Of a stretch of 64,000 nucleotides of DNA, positions 23,291 to 34,310 are shown one piece after another. Positions within the stretch are counted from its first letter, which is position 1. Each line of letters opens with the position of its first letter. The translations under genes were made by a program, and so were the position numbers. The stretch is taken from contig NC_080065.1 of the NCBI RefSeq assembly GCF_949987535.1, positions 40,153,239 through 40,217,238 of the forward strand, read 5' to 3'. This stretch comes from Balaenoptera acutorostrata. Lineage: Eukaryota > Chordata > Mammalia > Artiodactyla > Balaenopteridae. The notes below the pieces were generated by a model. The model was not told where the DNA came from. It ran no database searches and saw only the letters and a program-made list of their open reading frames with translations.

Positions 23291-23893
23291 TTCAAAAAAA
23301 AATTATGGAGTTACTTAAAATATATATGCTAAATTATCACTTGTGTGTACATTATATTTATAAAAGTAATTGGGATGATCTAGACTCTGGATCATTACAT
23401 TAATTCTACATCACTCATTTCTTATATAATGGTAAATTGAAATAGAAGAATTCAAAGTAGTAAATTATTCTTTCAGAACCTTTATTTTACAAAGCTTTTG
23501 TTGCAGGGGGCTATGAATAAACTATCAGGTAATTCTGACCATATAATAGAGGAAATTAGGTTTCAATAGGAAAGGTAGTTTTACGCTGCCTTTCAGGGCT
23601 ACAGTGCAGCCAGGGAATTACATGGCTCTGACTTTTTTTTAACTAAACAACATTTTCCCTCTCTGAAATATAAGCATATCATGTTTAGTCTGAAATGAGC
23701 TTAGAAATTTGTTCATGATTTGGCACACATGGCTAAAGGGAGAGAATCCAAAGTTATATAGGAAATACAGACATGATACAATGGTTAATTCACAGCTTAC
23801 TTTCAGTGCCTTTTCTCTTTAATGACCTGAAGTTAAACAGGAAATTTTGGTGTTTTTGCATCATTTTATTTACTTATATGGATGTTGATTTTT
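23291..23893. other. No gene seen; unique AT-rich DNA
   Basis: No family or coding signal recognised. Confidence 0.45.
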
Positions 23894-23903
23894 TTACCTG
23901 TAC

Positions 23904-24083
23904 CTTATTTTTTTCCCTTACATTGGATTTTTTTTTCATGGACGTATAGTTGATTTAAAATATTGTGATAGTTTCAGGTGTACAGGAAAGTGATTCAGTT
24001 ATATATATTCTTTTTCAGATTTGTTTCCATTACAGGTTATTACAAGATACTGAGTATAGTTTCCTGTGCTATATAGTAGGTCC
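23904..24083 (-). mobile_element. Short 5'-truncated L1 3' UTR
   Basis: Minus-strand L1 3' UTR only (GTGATAGTTTCAGGTGTACA near 23964, then TTTCCTGTGCTATATAGTAGG). Flanked by a 10-bp duplication TTACCTGTAC (23894-23903, 24084-24093). About 180 bp, with interrupted T-runs on the left as the tail. Confidence 0.85.
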
Positions 24084-24093
24084 TTACCTGTAC

Positions 24094-24450
24094 ATTCTTT
24101 ATGCTTATAATAGGATTTTTAAAACAGGGGGGAAATACTTATGGCATAATAGTAATTGAATAAAAAGGAGTATAAAATTGTAAAACTAGTAAGTTCTAAC
24201 ACATTTTTCATTTAATTTTCCCCAATATGTTATTTTGAAAAAACATTGGAGATATATAAGAATTGAAAGAGTAATACAATAAACACTAGTATGCATTTCA
24301 CCTAAATTCAATAATTGTTAACATTCTGTCACATTTACTTTATCTATCTCTCCTCTGCCCCCCACACACATTTATTAATGTGGAATCACTTGAAAGAAGT
24401 AGCAGACATCATGACATTTCACTCCTAAAGAGTTTAATATGCATCTTCTA
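24094..24450. other. No gene seen; unique DNA
   Basis: No recognised repeat or coding signal. Confidence 0.4.
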
Positions 24451-24462
24451 AAAGTAAGGACA

Positions 24463-24773
24463 GGGCTTCCCTGGTGGCGCAGTGGTTGAGAATCTGCCTG
24501 CCAATTCAGGGGACACGGGTTTGAGCCCTGGTCTGGGAAGATCCCACATGCCGCGGAGCAACTGGGCCCGTGAGCCACAACTACTGAGCCTGCGCCTCTG
24601 GAGCCTGTGCTCCGCAACAAGAGAGGCTGCGACAGTGAGAGGCCCGCACACTGCGATGAAGAGTGGCCCCCGCTCGCCGCAACTAGAGAAAGCCCTCGCA
24701 CAGAAACGAAGACCCCACACAGCCAAAAATAAATAAATAAATTTATAAAAAAATAATAATAATAAAATAAAAT
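24463..24773 (+). mobile_element. CHR SINE, young form
   Basis: Nearly intact: head GGGCTTCCCTGGTGGCGCAG (A box), GGTTTGAGCCC (B box, one change), a tail domain ending AGCCAAAAATAAATAAATAA and an A/T-rich tail. A 12-bp duplication AAAGTAAGGACA / AAAGTAGGGACA (24451-24462, 24774-24785; one mismatch) flanks it. Pol III promoter boxes remain, so it could in principle be transcribed. Confidence 0.96.
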
Positions 24774-24862
24774 AAAGTAGGGACATTCTCCTAAGAAAAT
24801 AAATAATTTCCTAATAAAATAAAATATTCAGTTTATATTGGGTATTTAAATAATCAGAGACA

Positions 24863-25156
24863 TGGGCTTCCCTGGTGGCACAGTGGTTGAGAATCTGCCT
24901 GCTAATGCAGGGGACATGGGTTCGAGCCCTGGTCTGGGAAGATCCCACATGCCGTGGAGCAACTAGGCCCGTGAGCCCCAACTACTGAGCCTGTGCGTCT
25001 GGAGCCTGTGCTCCGCAACGAGAGGCCACAATAGTGAGAGGTCCATGCACCGCAATGAAGAGTGGCCCCCACTTGCCACAACTAGAGAAAGCCCTCGCAC
25101 AGAAACGAAGACCCAACACAGCCAAAAATAAATTAATTAATTAATTTAAAAAAATA
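24863..25156 (+). mobile_element. CHR SINE, young form
   Basis: Same subfamily and direction as the copy 90 bp upstream. B box GGTTCGAGCCC is exact. The 15-bp duplication AAATAATCAGAGACA (24848-24862, 25157-25171) is perfect, indicating a separate and fairly recent insertion rather than a tandem duplication. Confidence 0.96.
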
Positions 25157-25173
25157 AAATAATCAGAGACAAT

Positions 25174-25305
25174 GAGGAGGAGGGGAAGGGGGAAGGGAAG
25201 CGGAGGGGAAGGGGGAAGGGAAGTGGAGGGGAAGGGGGAAGGGAAGCGGAGGGGGAGGGGGAGGGGGAGGGGGAAAAGGGGGAGGAGGACAGGAGGGAAA
25301 AGAAA
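25174..25305 (+). repeat. Purine-rich 23-bp minisatellite plus (GGGGGA)n
   Basis: Three units of about 23 bp (GAGGGGAAGGGGGAAGGGAA core) with the only pyrimidines at 25201, 25224 and 25247, i.e. exactly 23 apart, followed by GGGGGA repeats at 25248-25275. It adjoins the A-rich end and target duplication of the upstream SINE. Confidence 0.92.
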
Positions 25306-26270
25306 TAAGTCAATGGCCTATTAGAAAGGATTCTTGGACAGTAGCAAATTATCCTTTGCAGTGTCTGTATACCTCCTGTTGTTTTTGGCCATAACAAGGC
25401 TACTTCTCCACTGGTAAATTCAGTTTCTAGAGGCAGAAAGGTATGCTATGCTTATGTGGAAAGCAGCTGATTGGGTGAGGAGGATTAGTGACAAGGAGAA
25501 TTTGAGAGTGACTCTCAGACTTCCGCCTTTGTAAACTGGAACTAACTCATATTGAAATGATTAGTTCTTTTAATAGGAGTCATGACTATGAAAAATGAGA
25601 TTTTTTATTTTAATAAATTCAATGGAATTGATTTATATAAATGAGTTTTGATTTCTCTACTGTTTCAAATCTCTTCAATGTGGAAAGATTTTCCTTTTCT
25701 GAAGATGAACTGGAGTTTTGAAAACAGTTGGAACTTGTGAACTAAGTCTGGTGACTAAGAACTCTGAAATAAACAAAGTAATACCAATTTGTCAACATCA
25801 AAAATATTTTCACTGAAAATACACAGAATACCGGAATGGATAAGGAGCCAATTATTGTGTCGTAGTTCACACCTATTTATGAGTATCATATGCTGATGAT
25901 ACATAAATTTTATTGATTTACCGTTAGTTTAATAACCACATAAACACATTCTATTTCATTATAATTATTGAAAATTTATAATAGCTTTTTTTAGTCGTCT
26001 TGTAATTGAGAGCTAAATAGATTCCTTTTCTTTCCTCAATATCTCTCTCTGCTACCCTTTCTCTTTCTGCCAGCTTTATCTCTTTCATTGTGCCATTCTT
26101 GGTTACAAACTTTTTATGCTTGATACAGCCATTGGTTTAAGATCAAGAGCCAGCACTCAGGGCCCTGTGGAATCCAGTCCTGTTGTACCAATCTAACATA
26201 TTTTTATATTTTCCCTTCCATCAGTCTAGCCAGTGTCCCTCACTTTTCCATTCTGAACATCATAATTATT
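25306..26270. other. No gene seen; unique DNA
   Basis: No recognised repeat or coding signal. Confidence 0.45.
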
Positions 26271-26274
26271 AATT

Positions 26275-26480
26275 AACTGATCACACATTTATTAAATGCC
26301 TATTATACATTCGGCACTGCACTAAAATCTGGAAATACAAAGATGAATAAGACATCTTTCTTCACCTCAAGGAGCTCACATCATAGTGAAGTTGCCAGGT
26401 AATAAACAATAATTTAACACACTGTGAGAAGTACAGGTGCATTCTGGTGATCAGACAAGTTTATGACAGATTGTGCTTCC
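26275..26480. repeat. Ancient mammalian repeat (unnamed, ATTTATTAAATGCC type)
   Basis: CACATTTATTAAATGCCTAT, TACAAAGATGAATAAGAC and CAAGGAGCTCACATCATAG follow the same order as at 17548 and 43990. Confidence 0.5.
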
Positions 26481-26559
26481 ATCCATTATTGTTTGCTATG
26501 TTAGTTTTCCTTCCAGTCTAAAACAAAAGAAAAAGTTCAATGGCACTTTACAGCATATA

Positions 26560-26670
26560 TCAACCAATCCCCTCATTTTTCAAATGAACAAAACTAAGTC
26601 TCAGAGCAGACACACGCTTAGCGAACAGGATTAGAATTCCACTTCTCAACGCATAGCCCCATGCCTGTTC
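26560..26670 (-). repeat. MIR fragment
   Basis: CCTCATTTTTCAAATGAAC, CTAAGTCTCAGAGCAG and GGATTAGAATTCCAC are the 5' half of a MIR read on the minus strand. Confidence 0.6.
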
Positions 26671-26699
26671 AAGATATTAAACTAGATTAATTGGCAACT

Positions 26700-27228
26700 G
26701 ATGAGAGGCTAACACAAGGAGTATTAGACAGACACCTGAAATATCATAGCTTGGTTTTCCCTCAAAATCAGATCCTGTGACAAGGAACTGAATGCAGGTA
26801 GCTTTTTGAGGAGGTTCTCACAGGAGGTGTAAGAATGTATAAGACAGAGGAGCCCAAAAAGGGTGTGATTGTAAGTGAGTTACTGCTGTTAGCACCGGAG
26901 GTTCCATCTACTGAGGATCCTCCAAATCAGTGTGTAGAATATGCCTGAGAATCACACTAACGAAGGACAGGGAAGTTGGGGTGTTTACCAGTGACTCACG
27001 TCCCTCATTATTTTGGAGGTTGCTCTTGGGACCATTGAATCCCCAGTACTCCTCAGCTGTGGGCAGTGTGCACAACTTCTTAGGGAGTGAGAGAAAAGTC
27101 TCAGGCAGTGAAGCAGAGAGATTTCCCATCAGCAGTTATAGAAAATGCCCACCTTAGCTTCAAGTGAGTGCAGAGGTAAACCAGGCATATGGAGCAGGGC
27201 ATCAGTGACATCTGCTACATAGATGGAT
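26700..27228. other. No gene seen; probable but unassigned ancient repeat
   Basis: The pattern GGAACTGAATGCAGGTAGC then a gap and GGGGTGTTTACCAGTGACTC looks like an old interspersed repeat, but I cannot name it. Short open frames on both strands are not convincing. Confidence 0.35.
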
Positions 27229-27241
27229 AAAGATTTTTTGA

Positions 27242-27633
27242 ACCTAGTGGCAAGACGGGAATAAAGACACAGACCTACTAGAGAATGGACTTGAGGATAT
27301 GGGGAGGGGGAAGGGTAAGATGTGACAAAGTGAGAGAGTGGCATGGACATATATACACTACCAAATGTAAAACAGATAGCTAGTGGGAAGCAACCGCATA
27401 GCACAGGGAGATCAGCTCTGTGCTTTGTGACCACCTAGAGGGGTGGGATAGGGAGGGTGGGAGGGAGATACAAGAGGGAAGAGATATGGGAACATATGTA
27501 TATGTATAACTGATTCACTTTGTTATAAACCAGAAACTAACACACCATTGTAAAGCAATTATACTCCAATAAAGATGTTAAAAAAAAATTAAGTTAAAAT
27601 TAAATTAAGAAAATAATAAAAAAATTTAAAAAA
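27242..27633 (+). mobile_element. 5'-truncated young L1 3' UTR
   Basis: Starts in the L1 3' UTR and ends AATAAAGATGTTAAAAAAAA plus an A/T-rich tail of some 50 bases. The 13-bp duplication AAAGATTTTTTGA / AAAGAGTTTTTGA (27229-27241, 27634-27646; one mismatch) flanks it. Same subfamily as the L1 at 1-1008. Confidence 0.93.
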
Positions 27634-27646
27634 AAAGAGTTTTTGA

Positions 27647-28644
27647 GGACTGAAATAGAGGTTAATGTCACTTTCTTAATAATTCTGCCAGTGCCAGATC
27701 AACCGTGGTCACCCATATCATTTCCCAGGTCAACACTGGCTGTTATTCTTGTTCTGGATAATTACTGCAGTGTAAGGGTTTTGCTCTATCCATCAAAGAG
27801 AGATATTCAGTGCACACTGTAGAACAAAATGGGAAAGAGTTATAGTAATTCTCCTTATCCAACATTTTTTTCACATAGAGAGTTTTTCTTTATATTTCTC
27901 TATATTTTCCATAATTTGTTTTAAAATACCTTGGACTCTGACTAATATAGAAACAGTAATATTTTTCAAATTAAATTGTCATTTTCATTTTGCTCTAGTA
28001 CCTTTGAAAGGACAAACTGAGGATGTTGCTTACAGGGTTAAATAATCTATAAGAGTTCAGTTACTAACTGTTCAGGTAACTGTTTAAGCATTCAGAAATA
28101 AATCTAAATTTCTTTTGTCTGGAAGTTGTCCCTGAAGAGTTTATTTATTTGTGGATACAATTTGAGTTAGAAGTCCTGGGAGAACTGTTTGTTTTTTGTT
28201 TGCCTAGTTTTGTTGTTGTTGTTATGTGTTTGTTTTGTTTTTTATTTGTTATTAGAGTATATTTTTATACTTCTAACGTGTGGTTTGGGTGGATTCCATG
28301 ACATTAGAAGGCATGTGCATTTTTTTTTCCTTTTTGGTAAAAAGTTAACCAGAGTATTTTAAACATCGGGAACATGATTTGTGTTTAAGATTTCTTTAGA
28401 AATTTGGGTTGATTCTTGTACTGTGTTAATATGTAATGGTCTCTGATCTACCCTGTCTTTCATTTTCTTTGCTATGTGTTAAAAGAATACAAAGGATTTT
28501 GGTGATGACTTTCCAAACCTATCTGATTCATTGAGATTTGAAAAGAACTCAAGTAAAGCAAAAAAAGAAAAAAAAAGAAAAAAAAATTGTAGCCAATTCT
28601 TCATCTGGCTCTTGCTGTCCTGTGCATGACTGTGTATAAACAAC
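27647..28644. other. No gene seen; unique AT-rich DNA
   Basis: Contains T/G-rich low-complexity sequence at 28186-28250 and an A/G-only run at 28560-28586. No coding signal. Confidence 0.45.
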
Positions 28645-28657
28645 GAGTGAAACTTTT

Positions 28658-28986
28658 TTTTCTTTTCTTTTTTTTTTTTTTTTTTTTGTCGTAGGGCATA
28701 GTTATTTATTTATTTATTTTTTGGCTGTGCTGGGTCTTCGTTTCTGTGCGAGGGCTTTCTCTAGTTGAGGCAAGTGGGGGCCACTCTTCATAGCGGTGCG
28801 CGGGCCTCTCACTATCGCGGCCTCTCTTGTTGCGGAGCACAGGCTCCAGACGCGCAGGCTCAGCAATTGTGGCTCACGGGCCCAGTTGCTCCGCGGCATG
28901 TGGGATCTTCCCAGACCAGGGCTCGAACCCGTGTCCCCTGCATTGGCAGGCAGATTCTCAACCACTGCGCCACCAGGGAAGCCCCG
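28658..28986 (-). mobile_element. CHR SINE with 14 extra bases between tail and poly(A)
   Basis: Head at 28986, exact B box GGTTCGAGCCC near 28925-28935, body end (AAAT)n at 28702-28730. Then 14 unique bases at 28688-28701 and an A-tract of some 30 bases with two G (28654-28687). The 13-bp duplication GAGTGAAACTTTT (28645-28657, 28987-28999) is perfect and encloses all of it. Confidence 0.94.
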
Positions 28987-28999
28987 GAGTGAAACTTTT

Positions 29000-29890
29000 G
29001 AGGCCTCAGTTTCCGCATCTATTAAACATACAAATTTAGCAATAGATGATCTCATAGATTGTTTTATTCTTCACAATTCTGTGACTTTTTATAGGTGTTG
29101 GAGACTTTTGCCATTTCATATGTTTCCAGCAATGCTTATCAGCTAGTTTCCTCAAAGTGATCAGGGCAGATCCAGTTCAATATAATGAGCAAGCTATCTT
29201 TAGACACTCTTTAATACTCTGGTCATTTCCATTGTAGAGAGTCAACCTTAGCCATCTAAATTTTACGACCAATTAATCTCGTGATAACACAAAGGGATTA
29301 GGGATTGGTTCCTGTCTCTAGCTAACACCCCACAACCTGTGGTCTTCTACAGGACGGGAAAGGAGAGAAAAAAACAGTGAAGGGAAGATGGGGTAGGAAT
29401 TGCAAGAAACCATGTTCCCGGTATTCTCCTGGCCCAGGAAACTGAGTCAAGGAAACAGAGGCCATTATCATACTGGAATCACTGACCATGTCCTAGAAGT
29501 CTCAGCCATCTCAAGAATCAGAATCTTCCCGGTGGGTATATAAATCCAATCAGACACTGGCCACCAGGTGGCACCAAACTGCAGCTATGATACAGGTGAA
29601 TTTGAATCATTTAGGTTTTTGGATGAAGCAGTCCTCCTGGGTCATTTCACAAAACTTGCAATAATTGGACATTGGAATGCTAAGGACCTTACTTTTTTTT
29701 AACATTTCTAATCCCATTATTGATAACTCCTCCTCACTGCCTGTAGGTAAAGTTGAAAACCTTTAGCTTTGTCTAAAACAAAGTCTGCCTTATTTTTCAT
29801 TATCACCTCTCCCTCTTTCCCCTGAACTCTTACACAGTATAGTTTAGTCACATGGGAACAGAAACCGGTTACTAAATTTCCATTTCCTCA
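29000..29890. other. No gene seen; unique DNA
   Basis: No coding signal. Contains one good CTCF-type motif. Confidence 0.45.
29561..29574 (+). promoter_or_regulatory. Candidate CTCF binding motif
   Basis: CCACCAGGTGGCAC agrees at every position with the 14-base core CCASYAGRKGGCRS known for CTCF. It is outside recognised repeats. Binding cannot be shown from sequence alone. Confidence 0.5.
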
Positions 29891-29894
29891 TGCC

Positions 29895-30280
29895 TTTGAA
29901 AATACCATTCTTCTTTGTGAGATGCCTTTCCCATCACACTTCTTGTGCTCTAGATCTAATTAAAAGCTTTTTCTCTAGAAAAGGTCAGGCTTCTAAGATG
30001 TCCTCTTCTGTGAAGTCTCTTAGATTACGTCCATCCTTACAAAAGGCAGGGTTATTAATCCCTACTTCTCTGGTCTTCCAAAGAGCTTTGTTCATATTTG
30101 TTACTATCATTTCTCACATTAAAATATCATTATTGGTATTTGTCAGTTTGCCACTTAGAATGTGAACAATTCAAGTATAGAAACAAACCAAACTTTTCAT
30201 CTTTGTGTCAACAGCATCTAGCACTACATTTATCACATACTATACCTTTAATAATTGTATCTTGAATAACTAAAGCAGTA
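29895..30280 (+). repeat. L2 LINE 3' part
   Basis: The order GTGAGATGCCTTTCCCATC, TCTTCCAAAGAGCTTTGTTC, CACATTAAAATATC, then CAACAGCATCTAGCACTAC and an AATAATTGTATCTTGAAT end is that of the L2 3' UTR on the plus strand. Confidence 0.65.
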
Positions 30281-30740
30281 TTTGAATAAAATATATGTAT
30301 ATCTAAATTTGTAAGTTGGATTAAGTTTAAACACATATGGGCAGCTAAGTATATAAAAGAAGCAAGTGGTGCTCTTCCTGTAAAGCAAACAATCCTTTTC
30401 TAATGTAGATGAGCACTGGATCCTTGTTTTTTTAGTCCTTTTGCTGCTGTCTTAGAGCAAATATTCATGAGTATTATATCATATTATGCTATTAATGGCC
30501 TGAAAATATTTATATGTATTGCACTTCCCAGAGTTAGTTGGTTTATAGGACAGAGTAAATTTACTTGATGGGCAAAATTCCTTTCACTGTGGTCTTCTCA
30601 TAAGAGAGACTGACATACCATGTATTCCCTAATTCTGACTTTCTTACTGCAACTCTTAGCTACAGTGATGATCATTGAATGGTCATTGGCATATGTCTTT
30701 TTACTGATGCCTGAAATACTCCTGCTGAGCTCAAAATCAG
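30281..30740. other. No gene seen
   Basis: Unique AT-rich DNA without recognised families. Confidence 0.4.
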
Positions 30741-30744
30741 AAGG

Positions 30745-30870
30745 TAGTTTATTTCAAGAATTGGGAAGGATCTTAGTCTGTATGTCTTATTCTCACAGCT
30801 GAGGGAACTATGACATAGGAAAGTTAGATGGATTCCCACACAGCTTATTAAAGAGAGAATTGCAGCAGGA
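30745..30870. repeat. Ancient mammalian repeat, CR1/L3-like or unassigned
   Basis: GAATTGGGAAGGATCTTAG, then a GCTGAGGGAACTATGAC block and a CAGCTTATTAAAGAGAG end; same order as at 9850. Confidence 0.45.
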
Positions 30871-33495
30871 AACCCATGTACTTCCACCCTGTTGCTTTCC
30901 TTTGACCCACAGAGTTAATAGGTCATCATGATTTACTTAGTTTATGACTTGGATAAACAAACAAGTCTGCACAGTGATAGAAGAAAAGCCTACGAATGGC
31001 AACTTAGTTACAAACCATAGGCCTAAAGTCCTTCTTATAACACCGTTTCTCCAGAATCAAATCTCAATACTCCAGGCTACTCCAATGTTTTGGGTTTTAA
31101 TCACCTCTCTGGTTCTGAGAAGCACTTTTAGATACTCCAGAATTCTTTAGACTTTTGATCTAGCCAAGGGTCTTATTTTGGCAGTTAAAGGACTTGGAGT
31201 GTCCCACAAAGGACTGTTTGCTTTCTTATCTAATCTTTAGTGCATCTAGCAGCAAAACAGACCATTTCATGGTATCATTCTGTCAGCAGAAGGTTGTTTA
31301 AGGATACACAACTCCTGTCACTTTTATTGTGTGGTCAAGTAAATAATCTGAGGCATTTCCAGCTCCTGACTACGTCATGTATTTGTAATTTTCTTTTTGC
31401 AGCCCCAGTTTGCTTCCCTTCTTTGGGGCCAGGTTCCAACTCAGAAGATCCGGCAAATGTTTTCTGAATAGGTGTGGTGTTCCAGTGTTTAGACAGCACA
31501 GATTAAGAAGCCTCGAAAAAGCAATTTGATGTTGTTTTCTGAATTCTCTTCTACCTCCCGAGTTGTGAAATATTTGGAACAGCAGTTCACTTGGCCCAAA
31601 CTTTTCACCTGTTTCCTCTGTTTTCATCTCCTCAGTGAATTGTAAAAACAGTTTTAAAGAACTGGATCCTATTGCCATGTTGTATCCTCTTTCAGTCACA
31701 CATGAGGTGTTTGGATGAAGCTTAATACCCTATGGGCCTGTCTGCCCTGTATGAACACTAAAGTACCCACGAGGCTCTGTAATATGTATGAGGGCTGGTA
31801 CCAATTTTGGAACCTGGATAAACCCTGGGGGTAATCCAAGACTGTGAGTTGCTTCTTGGCAGGTCAGGCCACCTGCTAACAAACCAGAAATATGCAGGGA
31901 GTTTGCAATCCCTAGTCAGAAAGAAAATAAAGTTGTTGATGCCAGAAGCTTCATAAATTACAGCACAAGCTCAGGAAAGGGGGAATTAAAGGGGTAGAAA
32001 GTAGACAACTGCAGGAACACCTGAATGTAATAACAAACTGGAGTGTTTTCAATTGGCAGAAAACTTGGACGTGGAAAAAGAACAATTCTGTTTGTCTCTG
32101 GCCAATGAATAAAGGATACCCTCTGGTGCCACTAGTCAGTCTGATCCTGACCTCACCTAAGTGCAAGCTATGCCCTTTGACGACTGCAGTTGTGTCTTTC
32201 GAGCCTTCTTTTCCTACTTCCAGAGTGATTCCTGGATGCAGATCCTTGGCAGATGACAGTTTAGTGTTAGGGCTTTTTCAGTCAGTGGTAAAGTGAGAAA
32301 TCCAATAAGGTTTTCATAACATTAAATTTATTTAATTTAGACTGTCCATTCTTTTGAGAAATTTATTTTTCTACTTTCACTTACTATTAAAATGTCCACT
32401 CCTTTATGAAATGATGGAGAAAGTAGAGAGTAGATGGTACATTTTTAATTTAAATGTCTCCGTTGGCAAAATTACAAGTTGGCAAACCTGAGTCATTCTT
32501 CACAGTTTAATGGTTCTTTAAAAAAAAAAAAAAAAAAAAAAAAGCCAAGGAATTGTTAAAGTTCATTTTAGCAGATTCAGTTCAATTAGCAGATTTCTTC
32601 ATTGACCGAAGAGTTTGGATACTGTGGTCTCTTCTGCAGCAGATTTGGTTTGATCTAATGGCCTCCAAGAAAGGGAAGGTGGGTGTCAGAAGGAAGGGAA
32701 CACTGGGTTATATCTCATCTAGAGGACTAACAAGATCATCGCCATTCCTGTAGGACTATTTCTCTCTCCTTGGATGTCTGCACACCTAAAATTAACTATA
32801 TTACAAAATACGCTCACAGATCCCCCAGGTCCAGGCTTCATGCATACTTTCCTGTCACATTTATGAGTGCCGGGGCCAGCGCTGGCCTGACCTTCCTCTG
32901 CTAGGTGACACAGATGGAGAAGGCTACAGTAGGCTGAGGATCCCTCCTCTTTTTCCACCTTCAGCTTCTCCCTACTTCTTCTTTTCTCCTCTGATGCTCT
33001 TCCCCCTGCCCCCCACCCCCGCCCCCCAGCCATTTCCTCTCTTTATGTTCAGAGCTCCAGTCTTGTATCGGCTGATCAAAATCCTCTGTTGTGAAAATGC
33101 CAAACAGATCTGTCTTGGGCACCCCACCATGCACAAGTCCACTCCTGAATCCATGCCTCATTAGATTCTCTGTCATGTGTTTTATCCTTGAAAGCCTGAA
33201 ACCAAGTTTCCCTGTGATAGATAATAAAATGACACTAATTTGTGGCTGACTATGACCTAATATGCAAAAACTGTTGAGAGTCTTCACTTCCAAATAGATA
33301 TAGTGCCTTAACCTGAAGGACTGATGGTAAGAGTACAATATTGCTGTGATGGGATTAAATGTACCCTGACTGCATGCCTGCTTTATATAAACGTAAGCAT
33401 ATATGCTATTCTTATGGTACCTGAGGTTAGTAATATTGGACATTAAAAAACAAACAAGCAAACAAAAAACTCTTCTTTCCCTTTTTTCCTCCTCC
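30871..33495. other. No gene supported; unique DNA
   Basis: About 2.6 kb with no recognised repeat except an A24 run at 32520-32543 and a C-rich tract at 33002-33027. The longest open frame of the window (minus strand 32961-33500, 179 codons) overlaps the C-rich tract and has no recognisable domain; I treat it as chance. Some parts could belong to decayed repeats I cannot name. Confidence 0.45.
33002..33027 (-). other. G-quadruplex motif on the minus strand
   Basis: Four C-runs of 5, 6, 5 and 6 separated by TG, A and G; on the minus strand this is four G-runs with loops of one to two bases. Confidence 0.85.
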
Positions 33496-33499
33496 ATCA

Positions 33500-34075
33500 A
33501 TAATCCCTGCTAATTATTTTCTATTGACATCTTTCTCCCTGCTGCTCACGTTAATTCTCAGCTGAACCACTCTGATGGGTTTCTGACTGTCTCCTTGTTT
33601 CGGGCTTAGCATCTATCCCTTCCTGATGCTTCACTCTCCTGGTCCACAATTAACTATCCCTCAATACAGCTATCAGAGCAATTTTTCTAAACTATAATCC
33701 TTCAGTTACCCAGCTTGAAAGCCTCCAGTAATTCTCTTTGGCCTATCCTCTTATTCCCACTGGCCTCATGGTCAGTGAGAACCCCCAAAGGACTCAGGCC
33801 GTTTAATAATAACCTACTCTCCCAAATGTTATTCCCTCTTCCTGGAACAATCTTATCTCCAACATCTACTCATCTTGGAAGACAGTTCAAGGGTCACCCT
33901 CTACTGTTTTATATGTACACCTTTTACATTCTACTGAATACAGCACTCTGCATTATAATTATTGATTCATCTGCCTCCCTAACTAGATAGTGATCCCCTT
34001 GAGGCTTGGATCTCTGGTTATTTCCCTTGATATTCCCAATGCCTAACTCAATCCCTAGTGTTTGAGAAGTTGCTG
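33500..34075 (+). repeat. L2 LINE 3' part
   Basis: L2 wording on the plus strand: CTATCAGAGCAATTTTTCTA, CAGCTTGAAAGCCTCCAG, TTATTCCCTCTTCCTGGAAC, GATAGTGATCCCCTTGAGG and CCTAACTCAATCCCTAGTG. No frame survives. Confidence 0.78.
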
Positions 34076-34204
34076 GAGAAGTATGTGTCCAAAGTATGCA
34101 AGATCGTTCCCCTAGGAATAGAGGTTTCCCAACATGGTTTTCCTTTAAGTAAAGGCTCTTTCGGTTCTATTAGGGCTCTATATTATGTGCTATCTGTAAT
34201 AAAA

Positions 34205-34310
34205 TCAAGAGATACTAGATACTAGGTGCTGGAGAGGATCTTAGAGGGAATGCACCCTTCCTTTCTTATTTACATGTGAGGCCCAGAGCACTGACATGCC
34301 CCTCTTCTTA
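34205..34310. repeat. Ancient mammalian repeat, CR1/L3-like or unassigned
   Basis: GTGCTGGAGAGGATCTTAGAG, then TTACATGTGAGGCCCAGAG, as in the copy at 9850. Confidence 0.45.

Noticed and set aside
24463..24560. tRNA gene-like A and B boxes
   Set aside because: They belong to the tRNA-derived head of the SINE; no cloverleaf with an acceptor stem is intact.
24375..24786. Overlapping open frames of 84-112 codons on both strands, GC-rich and open
   Set aside because: They are translations of the CHR SINE body. The same protein words recur at 28714-29146 and 58889-59472, so they are repeat shadows.
25146..25397. Serine/proline-rich open frame on the minus strand
   Set aside because: It is simply the translation of the purine minisatellite and has no independent support.
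32961..33500. 179-codon open frame on the minus strand, longest in the window
   Set aside because: It has no recognisable domain, contains a GGGGGG-type run encoded by the C-rich tract and lacks splice or promoter support. One frame of this size is expected by chance in 64 kb.
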